A stretch of 64,000 nucleotides of DNA from assembly GCA_036937835.1 (NCBI GenBank), contig CM072879.1, positions 3,532,001 through 3,596,000 of the forward strand, in the 5' to 3' direction. Made by a program: the position numbers and the translations under genes. A model generated the notes under the pieces. It was not told where the DNA came from. It worked only from the letters and a program-made list of their open reading frames with translations, and ran no database searches. Below are positions 39,701 to 54,700 of the stretch, in pieces (position 1 is the stretch's first letter; each line of letters starts with the position of its first letter). This DNA is from Pampus argenteus. Taxonomy: Eukaryota > Chordata > Actinopteri > Scombriformes > Stromateidae.

Positions 39701-42700
39701 CTGATAGTGCTCCTCAGCCAGGCTGCACCCGAATTTACTACTTCACTAGAGCATGAAAAACACAGCAAATTAAACTGTGAAGCAGTTGCTTGCTAGAGAT
39801 GGATATCTTTATATTGGACTTTGGATTCTCTTCCCTAAAGTCCGCATTTGAAATTGTGTCACACCAAACTGTAGCCAGAGTCTGGGGCTACATAAATCTA
39901 TGAATCCATTTCTTTTTCAAGTGTCTGAGCAACTCACTGCAGCCAATTTCATGATATTAAGTTTTGTATTGTCTGGAGTTGTTCCCTACACTAAATGCAA
40001 AAAAATAAGCACAGCCATAGATTTTGATCAATGCAGAAATAAATACATTCTAAAAGTCACCTTTTTCAAAATCTATTCTTCACCTTGAAACATTTTCAGG
40101 TCAAGATGTTCATACTAATGTATAGAACTTTATTATTTTTCCTTTAACAAACACGTTTATCAGACAATTTAATTTTATTCTTCAATGTTTTCAGATGGGT
40201 GCATGTGGTTTGTGCACTTTATGTTCCCGGAGTAGCATTCGGAGACATCGATAAACTACGACCAGTGACGCTCACAGAGATGAATTATTCAAAATACGGG
40301 GCCAAGGTAAGTACTATCTAACATGTTGATTTAGTAATGTTTTAGTAACCTGTTTAAAATCCCGCCATAGCTGTATCTTCCCTTTTGATTATCCAGGGAA
40401 TGACTTTAAGATTGAAAAGTCTTACTTTTTCTGAAGAAAATTACATTCAAATATAAAGTTAAACTGTTGAAGTATAATTCAACTGACAGTTAACGTGTAC
40501 GTGATGAATGCAATTGAACTATCAAAGTTGTGTGTTCACTTGACAGTTGAAGTGTCAGTTTATATGCAGGCATTGACAGCAGTTAGTATTTTAGTACAAG
40601 TACAGGAGATGAAAGTAGTCGTTATCTGTACGTTGAAGAGGAAACAATGAGAGTTTATAATCCTACATGTGTTATATTTTACACACTTTTTGATTAGTGT
40701 ATTCCACATATTCAAATATATAAAGGCTTCTTGATATTTTATTTTAACCAAGTTAGGTTGAAATAATCACACACCACCATACGACAGCCAGCTTGGTTAG
40801 ACATTTTGAATGACCTGTTTTAGTCAGTGTATGTGGCTCCTCGGTCGCCCAGAGTATTAACATTTCACCCGTCATGTTTCACATTTACATATCGCAGCTA
40901 AAGGTGAAAACTTCACTGACTTAACATGAGAGGAAATGACATTTTTTGGACCAGGTGCATGTCTTCTGAGACTGAACCATTGAGAGAAAAAAAACAAAAA
41001 AATACACAATGACATGTGTTCAACAAGATAGCCTATTTGGTCATGGTCCAATAGGAACCAGTGTTCAGGGTTGTCTGCCTGTTGTATTCTGTTGCATGTA
41101 GGAGTGCAGTTTCTGTGAGGACGCCCGCTTTGCCAGGACCGGCGTGTGCATCAGCTGTGATGCAGGAATGTGTCGCTCCTACTTCCACGTCACCTGCGCA
41201 CAGAGGGAGGGCCTCCTGTCTGAAGCTGCAGCAGAGGAGGTGAGGGAAACCACGCTGTCTTATTATCACTTAACCTTTCTTTCTAATGTGTGAAAAAAAA
41301 AAAAACCCCAACCTTATGTCATTTTCCACTTGACCACCAAAAGCAAGTGGTGGTACTCTGCATTACCACATGGTCATAACTATTGCCATGTCATGTCTGT
41401 ACATGCGCTTAGTTATGAATGTTCATACTGTAACTGTTAGCAGTGATTCAACACACTGTGACAAACAGTGGTACCTTTGGACCTTTTGAAGTGTTAACAA
41501 TAGTAAAACCTTAAGATTAAGGTTATTTGTCATTTCTCAGCAAACGCATACATTGAAATAAAATGTATCCTCTGCATTTGACCCATCTCATACACTGGGA
41601 GCCATAGTCTCCAGTTGTCTGCCAGTGGTCAGGTTCACTGACCGCTGTATTAACCACTGCTAACTAGCCGCTGTTAGCTGTCTAGTAGATATTTAAATGA
41701 GTAATTGAAGTAAAGCAATACCACTCACTCAAACTGTGTTGCAAAGCCAATACGTTGATTTTATGTTGATTTTATGGATATTTTCATTGTGATCAACTAA
41801 ACAAAATTAATATTTAACATGCCTAGACAGTTTGTATATTTTGACCTAAGTTATGGATACTGTAGCTACTGATTCTGGTAGTCAGAGATTACCTAGCCAG
41901 CTAGTTTGCTCAACAATAGATGCGCTGATAGATAGCAACAGAAACCCGAGCAATAACCATTTCAGATAAAGATAATTCTCATGTGATGCTGCTTGTTTAG
42001 TTTTCTGTGAGGTCATTGCTGAATGACTTCCCAGCAGGAAACAGCACTGACCTGTCAAACACAGCCGAGCAGCAGGCAGCAGCATTAGCTTCTAGCCTGC
42101 GAGCGAGAAGGCAGCATGAGGCAAACAGGCTCAACTGTGTCAAGCTTTGCAAATACACAAGATTTTCATTTTCTTTTATTTTAGGTCTGAAGTACACAGA
42201 TATAATAGCGAAACTAATGTTTCAGCAAACTGCACGTTTTCATCAAAGTAAGAATAAGCATAATGTTAAAATATTTAAATTGCCATCATAGCTGCAACTT
42301 TCTAATAGTGTTGTATACTCTGCAATCTTCATGCTTCATGTTTGCATAATATACATCCACATGCTGGGTACTGAGGCTCATCTCTGTTCTACTAAAGCCT
42401 GTTTACACCACAAAGTATCCAGCACTTGTCAATGCAAAACAGTCAGAGTCAATAGCTCTTGCTAACTAAGCAATAAGGTTATTAAATAAACATATTATGT
42501 GTGCAATCTATCCCTTGATTAAGGAGCAGCATACTCCAGCAGAGCATGGTTAGCACAGCTAACAGGCTACGATGGCTTCTTCCTTTGTGGACTTAACTGT
42601 TAAAGGTTAACAGTGTTAAGATGGTTTTCAGTAGGTCGACTGCACAAGGTCATGTGTCAACTCTCACCAAAGTTGAAATTGACATGATTTGTATTTACAT

Positions 42701-45700
42701 TGCCCCTGTCAGCAAATCCACAGATCACAATGGCACGGAAATAAAAGTATTTAGCTATTTTAACTGCTGGTGTGAGAAGACCATCGGATGGATTATGCTC
42801 CTTTTCACCCAGTTTGCTGAGCTTCAGTGTATAATTATATCACTACCTGTGTGTAATACATACATTACCGTCATATAAAATACATTAAAACTATCCTTTT
42901 AAAATTAAACTGCATTACCCTTTAATGTGGCATGGACTATGAATCATTTTTGTAATAATAGCTATTAATGGAGATGTCTGTATATATGACAAATGTACCT
43001 CAGCTTCATTTATTTCACAGAATGACATGATAATATTTTTGAATGTGTATTTGAACATGAATTGAGGTATTAATAATTACTCCTGGGCAGTTCATATATG
43101 CACAATACATCACCTACTGCTGCACAATAGAAGTGCCAGGACAGTACCTACACACTGCAAACCACTTAATCCAGTAAATCACACAAAGCTTCTATCAACA
43201 GGTGAAACTACTGATATCATCCAGTGAAAAAACCCAGACTTAAATGATTCCAGGAAGCCAGTAGCTCAAAAAAAAGAGGCTTCTGCTCTTTTTGTATTTT
43301 TCTTCCTGTGACATAGCGAGAAATAGATGGCTGCGTTGTTAAAGGTTGGCGTAGTAAAAGCTGTAAAAGATAATGTTCCTGTTCTAACTGTTAATAAATG
43401 CATGTTTTTGTTTCCTCAGGATATCGCTGATCCATTTTTCGCGTACTGCAAACAGCACGCAGACCGCTTTGACAGGAAGTGGAAGAGGAAGAATTATCTA
43501 GCTTTACAGTCATACTGTAAGGTCTCTCTTCAGGAGAGAGAGAAACAGCTAACACCTGAAGCTCAGGTAAGGTGCAACATTAAATCGTCCATTTATATCC
43601 CCTGCAACAACCAACTCTTAGCGAGGCTGTGTACTTCTATTCACATGTCCTCAAATGACTCACATGGAGAGGAGGCTGTTGAAAATATTCCAAAGTTTGG
43701 ACATTTTGCTATTTCAGTGAAGTCGGGTTTGGTTTCACACCTTCACACCTTCATAGGGACATATTTCATGGTATTGCAACAATGTCACTTCCAGAACACT
43801 GTAGAAAGTGTTGCAGTTAATTTAGTCAACCTCACCTACTCTTGAGGTGTTCATTATGAGGTAAACAAGCAGCCTCCGGTGCAATGAGTCATACGCTTAA
43901 TGGTCCATTATGATGGAGTAATTTGACTTTTCCTGCAAGATAAACATACACATACAAAAGTACGTGGACACCTCAATCAACATTTGTGTACGTTTCCTAC
44001 AATTTAGCTTAAATTAAACAATATCTAACCCAAGCTAATAAATAAGCATACAGTGATTAGACATTACACCTCTTGTGAGACTGATGATTCACACACACAC
44101 ATACACACAGGCAGTTCTGTGTATTCTTCTGCAACCAGCATCATACTCATGTTATATACAGTATATTCTATTCATAACTACTCTCCACATAGTGCAGGCG
44201 CTGCTCATTGTTTCTAACTGAACCCCCATGAAAGATATTTGTCTTTTTGTGTATGTGTTGACATAGTCTGAGTTCATAGATGACGCTGACGGCACACTAA
44301 CATCACTCACCTCACAGCCAGCTGACAGCGGAGTCGTGAGGAAACGTCAGTCACCAATAAGATTGACAGGCATGCAGAATGTCCCTGTAACACAGGAAAT
44401 ATGCAATATAGTGTATCAGCTACCACTGAATCCTCTGCAATTATAAATTCATGCTCATTGAAATTCTTTTTTTTTTTTTTTTTTTGTGGTTTGCATTTTC
44501 TTAAAGAGCATATGTGTGTATTTTTGTCAATGCAGGCCCGAATCACAACCCGTCTGCAGCAATACCGAGCAAAAGCAGAGCTGTCCAGGAACACCCGGCC
44601 TCAGGCGTGGGTGCCCCGGGAGAAGCTGCCGCGACCTCTGACCTCCAGTGCCTCAGCCATCAGGAAGCTGATGAGAAAGGCAGAGCTGATGGGCATCAGC
44701 ACCGACATTTTCCCTGTGGACACGTCTGACGCCAACGCCACCATGGACGGACGCAGGAAACACAAGCAGCCTGCCCTCACTGCAGACTTTGTCAACTACT
44801 ACCTGGGTGAGGAAACGCATATTCTGCTCCAGTCACTGCTACGTTGTTGCTTTTGTTCCTCTCTGGTTAGAAGTTAGATACAGTGTGACTAAAAGTATTG
44901 AAATACCATGAATTAGCAGATGCTATTGGTCTAAAGTTTGAAGATCAGCTGAGGCATAAACATTTTCTTATGTAACAGTGTGTAGAGACGCCTCCATGTC
45001 TGACAAGTTTCCCCAGATTAGTCTAGTTTAATGCAACACTAGAATCTACTTGCTTGCAGTGTTGGAAATTGATGCTTTAAATATCCATAAATAGACAAGA
45101 CTGCATTTAAAGCAGAAGCCTTTGAAGAGGTGTTTGTAATATTTAGTTCACCCTAATTCAAATAAATGGGATAGACAAAATTAGGGCTGTCCCTGACTCA
45201 GGATTGTCACAGTTGACTCGGTGTCAGCATAGCTATGTATAGTTCTCTATATTTATGTATTTCGCTCTGATGCGTAGTACATACTAAAGAACAGCAAACG
45301 GAGCAGCTGACCCACACTAACCGCATCTGTCTCAAATAAAAAGTGTGGGTCCTGGTATTAGTTCAGGCGACTGATGCATCGATTCAGTGGGCAGATCTAG
45401 ACAAAATATTTCCTCTTAGTATAAACTAATAAAGAACAACAGCACTACAAACTTCAGCATCTAAAATGACCATCAAACAAATGTGTGTTGCTACATACAA
45501 TAAAACAATAAAAGAAATGGTGTATATTTATAGTACGTTTTTTTATAAATTGTTATTACCATATCAGAATATCTTCCCTTTAAAGCTACAGTACATTGTT
45601 CTGGTGTCTTCAGACTTACTTAAATGAGGAAGCACCCTGTGGCAGGTTTTAAGTGAAGGGTGGATTTCACACATGAAGCCTGCAATATTACTTTTCTAGT

Positions 45701-48700
45701 CTGCCTCCATTCCAAAGACAGCAGTGACACTAGTAGCACTGTTTTCCCTATCTGTATGTTTGCCAGCAGCCACTCTCGTGGCCTTCTGCTTATTGTCATT
45801 TATTATATTTTATTAGTATCTAAAGTAGAGGGAAGATGTATGATGTATTATGATTGTAATTTTAAAGGAGCATTTGTCTCCATATAGTACAGCTTTGCAC
45901 AGCTTGTAGAGTTATTGTTTGAATACCAGACTCAAGCATGTAAAGGCATTTTCTCTTTCCAATTAATGATTATGATGCCAGATGTGGCAGCGACGCCATG
46001 GCAGTAACCTTGAGAGCATACTCCATTAGCCTGCAGCAGGGGGCCTATCTGCCATCAGTACGCTGTTTCATGTGCTTTTTCCGGTTTATAGATTGTGATC
46101 GTGCTATTGATTTTTGTCCCATTGATATTCAGAGCGGAACATGCGAATGATCCAGATCCAGGACAACATCTCTGAGCAGAAGAACTTAAAAGACAAGCTG
46201 GAGAACGAGCAAGAAAAACTGCACGTGGAGTATAACAAGGTCAGCAGCACAATCCAGACACACAGACATTTTTAGCTCATCACAAACAACTACTCACTTA
46301 CTCTAACATTTAAATGATGACAGAAATGAATTGAATGCTAACACTAAAATGCACACGACTGTTAGATAAGCAATTACACCTACACAAACAAATAAATAAC
46401 AATAAAACAATAAAAAAAGTCTGAACTCAAGACTAAAGCTGTGTCCCCAAATCGAATTACATAATAGACTAGTTCTTATTCTGTTCTACAGTACAGTAAG
46501 TAAACAGTACTGCTCTACTGCATGTCTTTAGTTTAAGTGGTATTTGGAGGTATTTTACTTTCTTTTTTTTGACCTCCCACTTCATTTCTTTTTTTTATGA
46601 ACAATGTTCATTTAAGCTTATAACAGAATTTGACCACAGTGAGCACTGCCTCACTATGCGACCTGATAAAACCTGGGTAGGCTGTGCCTTCCTTTCCTCC
46701 CATCTCTCCTCAATCATGTGACCTCTGAGGAGACGCTGCCGCTCCATCTGTCAACATGAGGAGGGGAATACAACGGCGGAGTAAAAGTCACAAGAGTTAA
46801 TGTTGCGTTCAGTCTTCTGCCGTGCGTGTTAAGCGTTATTAATGGAGTGTGTGTTGCTAATTGCGCTGCTTGAGTTGCTTTTACATGGCCTTGGCCTTGG
46901 AGGAAAAGCCTGTGGAGGAATGTCATTACAAGTCTGGCTTTGACTGATACAGTAGCCAAGTTCAAGGTTTACTTGTGACAAGAGACTCGACCCTGGAGAT
47001 CATATAAAGTGTTAACATGAAACAGTTGGCCCATTAGCAGATCAGCATTTAAGAGGCCTGAGTTATATGCTCTACATATAAGACATAAATCTGTAAATGT
47101 GTTTTTTCACTGCTTGGATGTTTAGAAAGTGTAGCAAGCTTAAGGAAGCAGCAGTATAGAGAGCTGGAATGAAACCAGAACTACTCATGTTCTTCAAAAT
47201 GACACTGACATTTGTAATAATGGACATTTAAAAAAAAAAAAATCTTACCCCTTATCCCCAGCTTATTATTAACAAACGTCATTTCTATATTCAAATTATG
47301 TTTATTTGGAGCAGCTACTCTTCCTGGGTTTCACACACAGCAAGCAAAAACAACAAAATGAACAACACAGGGATATAAAACATAAAAAAAAAACCCAATC
47401 CCCACAAACCAGAAACCCCCCACCTAAGAAAAAATAAATAAATTCAGAAGAAAATATTAAATATACACCTAAACAACATAAAATAAGCAAGGCGAAATAT
47501 ACCTAAACTAACATGTGTTAAAATGTAACAATAGCAAGGCAGTAGAAAGCAGTCATATAGTCAGTAGAGTAAGCAAGTTAGCAAGTTACCAAGTTAAATT
47601 GCTAACATTTGCTAACATTAGCCACCATAGGCTACTATACCGAGTTGATTAAATACAGCAAAGGTGTGTTTTATTATGAATGCTTAGGAGTTCAACTTTT
47701 GATTTGTAGGGCGTAATAAGAGACTTTTGGCAGAATTTAATCATCATGAATAAATAATATGAATGTTGCATAATGTCTGAGTCTCTGTGTGTGTGCAGGA
47801 GCAGAAACTGTGTTGTCCCTGTGTAACGTTGTCTCTTGTCTCGTGCTACAGCTCTGCGAGTCTCTGGAGGAGCTGCTGAATGTCAATGGAGAGCTGAGGA
47901 GTGAAGGCCAGGCCATGTGGACTCTGCTGGGGGGCATCCTGGGCCAGGTACCACCACCTCTACACGTACCACCTCCCCTTCTCTTGGCACCTCCACCAGA
48001 GCTTCATTTAAACATTAGTTGATAAACTTTGCAGAATACCCCCGTTTATAGAGTTCCTTTTTCAGCGCGAGAGTTAACCAGATTGTTGCAGTAGCTTGCG
48101 CGGCCAGCAGTGGGGCGACACCGCAGTCTGTAATAACCCTGCTGTTGATAAAAATGCTTTCCTTTTGCACTAACTGATTGACCTGTCATTTGCCATGAAG
48201 TCAGACCTGACTGTGAAAGTAAAAGCTGTCTCCTGCTTCTTGTTCCTATGGCAACCAATTGCCAAGATGTGCCACTATGGCTGATGGGTTATTTAATGAA
48301 TGTGAAACGCAATCTGCAAAACCAGACTGAGATCTCTGTTTAGTAGCTGAGGTAACACACTAAAACTTACAGCGTGCATAATATACCTGCAGCCCAACCA
48401 CAGTGAGCGAGGTGCAATTATGCATCATTAATTATCTTCTAAAAATGTATATTATAGTATTTCAAATATTATACTATTATAAGCCAACAACTATAACTCA
48501 TGTGAGAGTGGAGGCTAATGTACAAATACTGCACATCAATAAACACTTAAAATGTCCTTATATCTTATATATCTTATGTCTTATATTATAGTGTGATATA
48601 AAGCATTTGTATACTACTTATAAATGCTATGAAGCAGGACTTAAAGGGTTACAGGAGTTCAACTTCATGTAGTCCAATAAAGGTGACTAAATTTGAAATC

Positions 48701-51700
48701 ACAATGTCAGAAAGAAAATGAATAATTTAACGACCAAGACACGGAACAAAAACAGAACATGTCTAAAATGGTTAGATTAATATACGTTTTCGTTGCTGTT
48801 GTGCAGTGCAGAAATGTTATGTTGTCCACGTACATGTGTTAATGTGTTTTGTTGTCCTCAATATTTTTAGTTAGTATTAGTCACCTGTGTCATGACCTTC
48901 AATATTAGATTCAGCTAATGTGGACACTTGGGACAGTGTAGTCTCTCCTATAGGGATTTATACATATTAGTATCAGCTGAATCCATAAAAAGCCTTATTA
49001 AAAGCATGGTAGTTGAAAGTATGGGCTGTGTAGATAAATGGTCAAATGATGTTAATACTGTCGCAAGGCAGCAGAGTGAACAGGAACTAGAAGCAGACCG
49101 GCAGTGAATCTGCAATGACCACCATAAATCACCTAATTATGAACACGCACGGTTTAAGTAGCAACATCAGTCACAGCACCGCATGCTTTTGTGTCATCTA
49201 TCTGCCACATTTTCATCTCCTATTTGTCATCCTGCCGGTGCATTTGCAGAAATTATTGATGTCCCCAACTGGGACTCTCATCCCTCTTCCAGTACAGAGT
49301 CGGTGCTTTTGTTCCTGATGCTGTGGAAGTTTAGCAAGAGAACATTCAGGAGACATTTTCCACCAGCCTCTATAAAACTCCACGAGGCTCAAACAGCTAC
49401 CAGCCAGCTGATATTATAACAGTTAAAAGTGTTACACTGCATTGCACTTCAATGTCGATCAACAACAAAATAATCATCAGCTAGACCTGAGAGCAGGCAC
49501 ACTGGACTCCAAGCATCATATGCAAATCAAAACTGAAGGTGAACGGGACGGCCAGTCTAGAAGATATTAAATTTATAATAATAAAAAATTGTGAAAAGTA
49601 GCTAACTTTGAGAAGCTGAAATGGCAAATGGTTTGCATTTCTTCTTGATAAATGATTTAAAATCCAAGTGAAAGTGAAGTTAAAGCATCTTGGTCTTGGA
49701 TGGGTGGATATCATGATATTATTGGTTGATCACACCATGATCACAATAGTTGATAATTTACTGTGAATCAACTAATTAATGAATCGGCTAATGAATCATT
49801 TTAGACTCTAAACTCAACTGAAATCCGAAAGGCTGATGTTTGTTGGAGAGTGAAAAACATTACACGTTGATGTGCACAGCATCACAGAAGGGCTTCCTTC
49901 AGTCATCATTTGTTTCTTAAACACAGGAGGAGGTTTTTAGGAAAACAATGTTACATGATTTCAAGAAGGAAATATTGTTTCTGTTCCTATATGAGATTAT
50001 GATTGAGAAACTGATTGAATTGAAAACATAATTCTTATGTCACTGTCAGATCAGTCTCACAGGTCTGCTGAGTGCAGCTAATCACGCTGGACAAAAGGGT
50101 AAAAAATGGTCCGATAGTCTGAGTCAAAACACCCTCAACACTGTCATACGTCTGAGATAATAGAGAAAAGGTTAAGACTAAACTCAAGTACTATACCCTG
50201 ATTGGTTGCCATCACATGTACCCTCAAGATATTTTGGAAATATTTTAGCATGATAGAATCTGATAGAGAGCTTTAGGGCCCAAAGATGGCAGCATAAGAT
50301 TATATTCACAGCTGAGGCACTTACCTGTGCAGAGCTCTTTTCAAGTGATGTTTTGTGCTGTAGCTTGATTTTCATTATTTTACCGCCTTGAAGATGGTGG
50401 AAAAGCTCTCAGCCACAGAAAGTGTCCAGTGTGCTTCTGCACTGCAATGTTTTGATGAGTTTTCCCCCGAGGACGCAGCAGGCTGACTATTTCCACTCTT
50501 TATTTATAATCTGTACCTTTTAAACTTCTTCATCTGTCTGATAAAGCGTGTTAACAATATTGGAACTGCTCCATATCAGCAGTGGGAGATGCTTCCTAGT
50601 GGCCAGATGCAGGCAGACTGCAGGCGGTGTAGTGGAGATAGCCCCAGCAGCCCCTTGTGTTTTGGTCACCTTGTCCCCTCGTCTATCAGGCCTCCCTGCG
50701 GGGGCACTCCCTCTGCGCTGCAGGCGGAGTGAGCGCTCTCAGATTAGAGCTTCCCCAGGGAAACCGCTGTCTGTTTAGTGACAGACTCAGTCCCTATAAG
50801 ATAAGTTTTCTAATTAACCTGCATGGCATCACCTGAGATGCACGGGAGAATAAACTGGCTATCTGCTGCTGCCTTTCACCTGCCACATACAACAGGTTCC
50901 CTTCTCCTGCCTCACAACTTTTACAGCTCTGCTTTATTTGGACAGTCTAAACTCTTAGGCAACAAAAAGCTGATCATCAAGTGTCACAAACCACTGGCTG
51001 AGCTTTGGTCTGCGCTTTTGTGGTTCGTCTGTAAAGTTTTAACCACATTTGTGAAACTGTTTTTTTTTTTTTTCTTTCTTCTTTTGTTTTGTCAGAAACT
51101 TAACACTCCAGCTGTTCTGAAAGCTCCAAAAGAGAGGAAGCCCAGCAAGAAAGAGGGAGGAACCCCCGGGAAGTCATCTAGCCTGCCAGCAATCCTCTAC
51201 AGGTGAACATACATCTGGAGAGATGTTTAGAAAGATTAAAGACAAAGTAAAAGTAGTGAAAGCAGGGTGCACTTGTTTGAAATATCATCAAATGCCAGAG
51301 GCAAGAACAGCAGGCAGCCTGTACCTCACTGCATACAGCCATTACTGCTTTTTTGAGCTTTTGGGTGTGTGTGTGAATATAATTTTACAATGGTTCATCT
51401 GTCACACGCACGTAATGATGCATCCCGCCGTTTCCAGTGTCTATTCTGTACTTCATGATTAAAAATAACTCACAAGCTATTTTCCATAATGTGTTTGTGC
51501 AGCTGTGGCATCTGTAAGAAGAACCAGGACCAACATCTGCTGGTGCTGTGTGACACCTGCAAGCTCTACTATCACCTGGGCTGCCTGGAGCCACCACTAA
51601 CACGCATGCCCAAGAAGACCAAGAACAGCTACTGGTGAGTGTGGAGGCGTGAAGAAATATAGTCAGAGTTAAAGCTCAAGTACGACAAAGAGAAGTCCCT

Positions 51701-54700
51701 GTAAGCCTGAGCTATCACAGGCACAGAACCCGGCTATTCAAGAGAGCCATTAGCGAAGGTTACACAGTTCAAGATTCCGCAGAAGGAACGCTCGCATGTT
51801 AATGTGGTCCTCTGTCAGTCCAAACCGTGTGCAGACTGCAGAGGCTCCACTGTGAAGCACACGCCGCCATGTCTGCGAACATGATTCAACATGACGGAAA
51901 GGACACTGCCTGCAGGCCGTGATTTTAATGAAAACAGATGCACCAATAGATACAACAAAGAAACAGTAGTAACAGTAAGAAAAACAACTGATGAACATAG
52001 AACAGAAAAAAGAGAGAAGTAAAGTTAAACACTTCTAGCTGTAAAGCAAATTCATTCTTTAGCGTCAAGCACACAGATTAAAGATAGAAGGATTTATCTA
52101 TTTTCTATGTGCAGTCATCACAACAAAACATATGAGTTTGATGTTTAATGTGTGTTTTACTAATGGACCAACTCTACTGCTCATCATGCTTCATCTAAGA
52201 GAGAGTTTGTTACCTAACGCCGCTAGCATTGGCATCATTCCCAGCCACTAACATATTATAAATAGTAAATAAGTAAATAAGTAAATGCACGGTGGATTGT
52301 TTTGGTGACACGTCTGAATGAATGTAGCTGAAACCATGTAGTGTTTAGTGTTTTACTCTTAAACTCTACTTGACTAGTTAATGAAAACTACCAGTGTGCA
52401 GCATGACATGACGCTTGCAGTAGAAATATGTTCTGTTGTTTAATTTAACCTTGTTGTTTCAACTTCCATGAAGGATCCAATCTCTAAAAGAAAGTGTTGC
52501 AGTGGAAGACATTTTTTCTCAGGATATGGAAAGTAAACTCCAGGCACACGCTTAATTATTTCAGGGAGACAGATGAAAGAGACACCGAATGAGAGGTTGT
52601 AGTGAGTTAAGAGAGGCTAGTGGAACAGAGGCTAGATAGGAAGTGATGTAATCACTCCGACTCTCTGTGAAACCACGTTGTGTCATTTTAAAGTGCGTTT
52701 ACGGCTTTCAGGAGCGTATCACATGGTCACATGTAAATTAAAATATAGACTTTATCAAATGAAGAATATGGTTATGAAAACAGACTGTGTATAGAGTGAG
52801 AGGTATAGTGCTGTTTGTTTGCACTGAACAGTGTCTGCAGGCTAAAGAGCTTCCTGCCAGGCTACAGTATGGTAGTAATTCTGTTCTGTTGAGGTCACAT
52901 TAAGAGATGTTCGAGGTTTACTGTATGACCGTGTGGAACATACTGGTTATGCATCGGTCGTTAAATGAATACGATCATAATTAACACTACAGTCATAAAA
53001 TATTATGTGAATATAAAGGTTATGTGAGTGTTTCTTCTCATCTTCATTCTGTCTGTTAGGAGCAGTAACACATTACTATCCAGACTTTATTTATTCATAT
53101 TCGGCATACATTAGGCTGACATTTGAGGCCAGTTTTAGGCAGCAGGATTATCAGATGACAGATTCAGAGATGGTGGAAATGTCACTCTTCCCTCAACTAC
53201 TGCAGTTCCTTATCTGGAGAGGAGATTTATTGCATCTGTTTTTCCACATGTGATAGTTCTAAGATATTCTATTGTGTGTCACTTGATGAACTACCATTTG
53301 GTGAAAAATGAGAAGCTTTTATCTTCCTCTTTGTAAGTGAAAGATTTTTTTTTGCTTTGTTGGGAGAAAATTAGAAAGCATTTGAATGCAAAAAGTGCAT
53401 GGATGCAGAGTCATAGCTAATTACAGACTACACACTCTACAGTTGTGTATCAGCAAGGCCCAATCTGTTTACCTACCACAAATATTTCTTACTGTGTGGT
53501 TCTCCTCTGGGCATGTGTTACCTCCCACTAACACCAAACCACAGCGATGACCCACACCTTTGCTCTGTTTTCAGAGTATGGGCTTTGAATGCGACAACAT
53601 CTGGCAACATGGAGTCTGTGTCTAAGATATGTTAATGCACAACACACTGTGACCAGATCAGCCAAACAAATCAGATGCCTTTGGGTGGCTCTGTCTGTCA
53701 TGTGACCCTCACATTGTAGATCATTGCAGTCCAGAGAGTATCTCACACACCAGCTCTGCCCACCTTCATTTGCATGTTGAGATCTGATCACAACGTGAGC
53801 AGAGTGATCCAGATGTTCAAGCAGCGCATTCACATACAGATCTAAGGTACTTTATATTTCACAGCTGTCATTGTTGAACTCACATTAGATCGGTTCATTT
53901 TGCTCATGCAGTTCAGTCAGTCTCCACATTAGCATGCAGACTTTCACTTTTCCCACAGAACAAAGACCAACCTGCTCTCAAACCAAGTCATCACCAGATA
54001 CGATCTTTGCTATTCTGGCGATTCAGTGGAAACATCATACAAATGCAGTAACGGAACTTGAGGTTAACCTGAGTTTAGTTCCTGGGACTGTTGGGTTGTA
54101 AATCCCCCAATATAATGCAGTCCTGTGCTACGACACCACAAACAAATGATGTCTCATAAATTACCAGATTTGAATCAGCACCTCTCTGGTGTCAATAGTC
54201 AGATATCATAAGCTTCATAAAGGTAGTAGCTACAGGGTTGTTGTATTTGATTACATTGCTGTGCATCTCTTTATGATACATAGAACTGCATCAATTAGTT
54301 GATTCACAGAAAATTAAGCTGTAACAGTTTTTTAAGTAAAAAAACATCCAGCTTCTGAAATGTTGCTGCTTTTCCTTGTCATAACATTGTAGTGAATTCA
54401 ATATGTTGGTTTGTTGGACTGTTTGATAAGATCACGTTGGGCTGTAGGACACAGTGATGAGCATTTCTGACTGTTTTCTGGTGTTATATTGGCTTCATGA
54501 TTCAATAATCAGCAGATTCATGGATTGTAAAAATGATGTCACATGTACAGCACAATCAACACACACACATATTGCAGTGGTTTTCAATATTTCTGTTTGA
54601 TTCATTTCAACTTTGTGGACAGGATTTGGACAGACTCTCTTTATCTCCCTCATGAACAAAGTAAATACTAAAGTTCACTTGACAAATGTTTCTGAAATGG

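Noticed and set aside
43327..43419. ATG frame running into exon 8 as an alternative start
   Set aside because: It is intron sequence ahead of a good TTTCCTCAG acceptor, and the exon splices in phase from exon 7.
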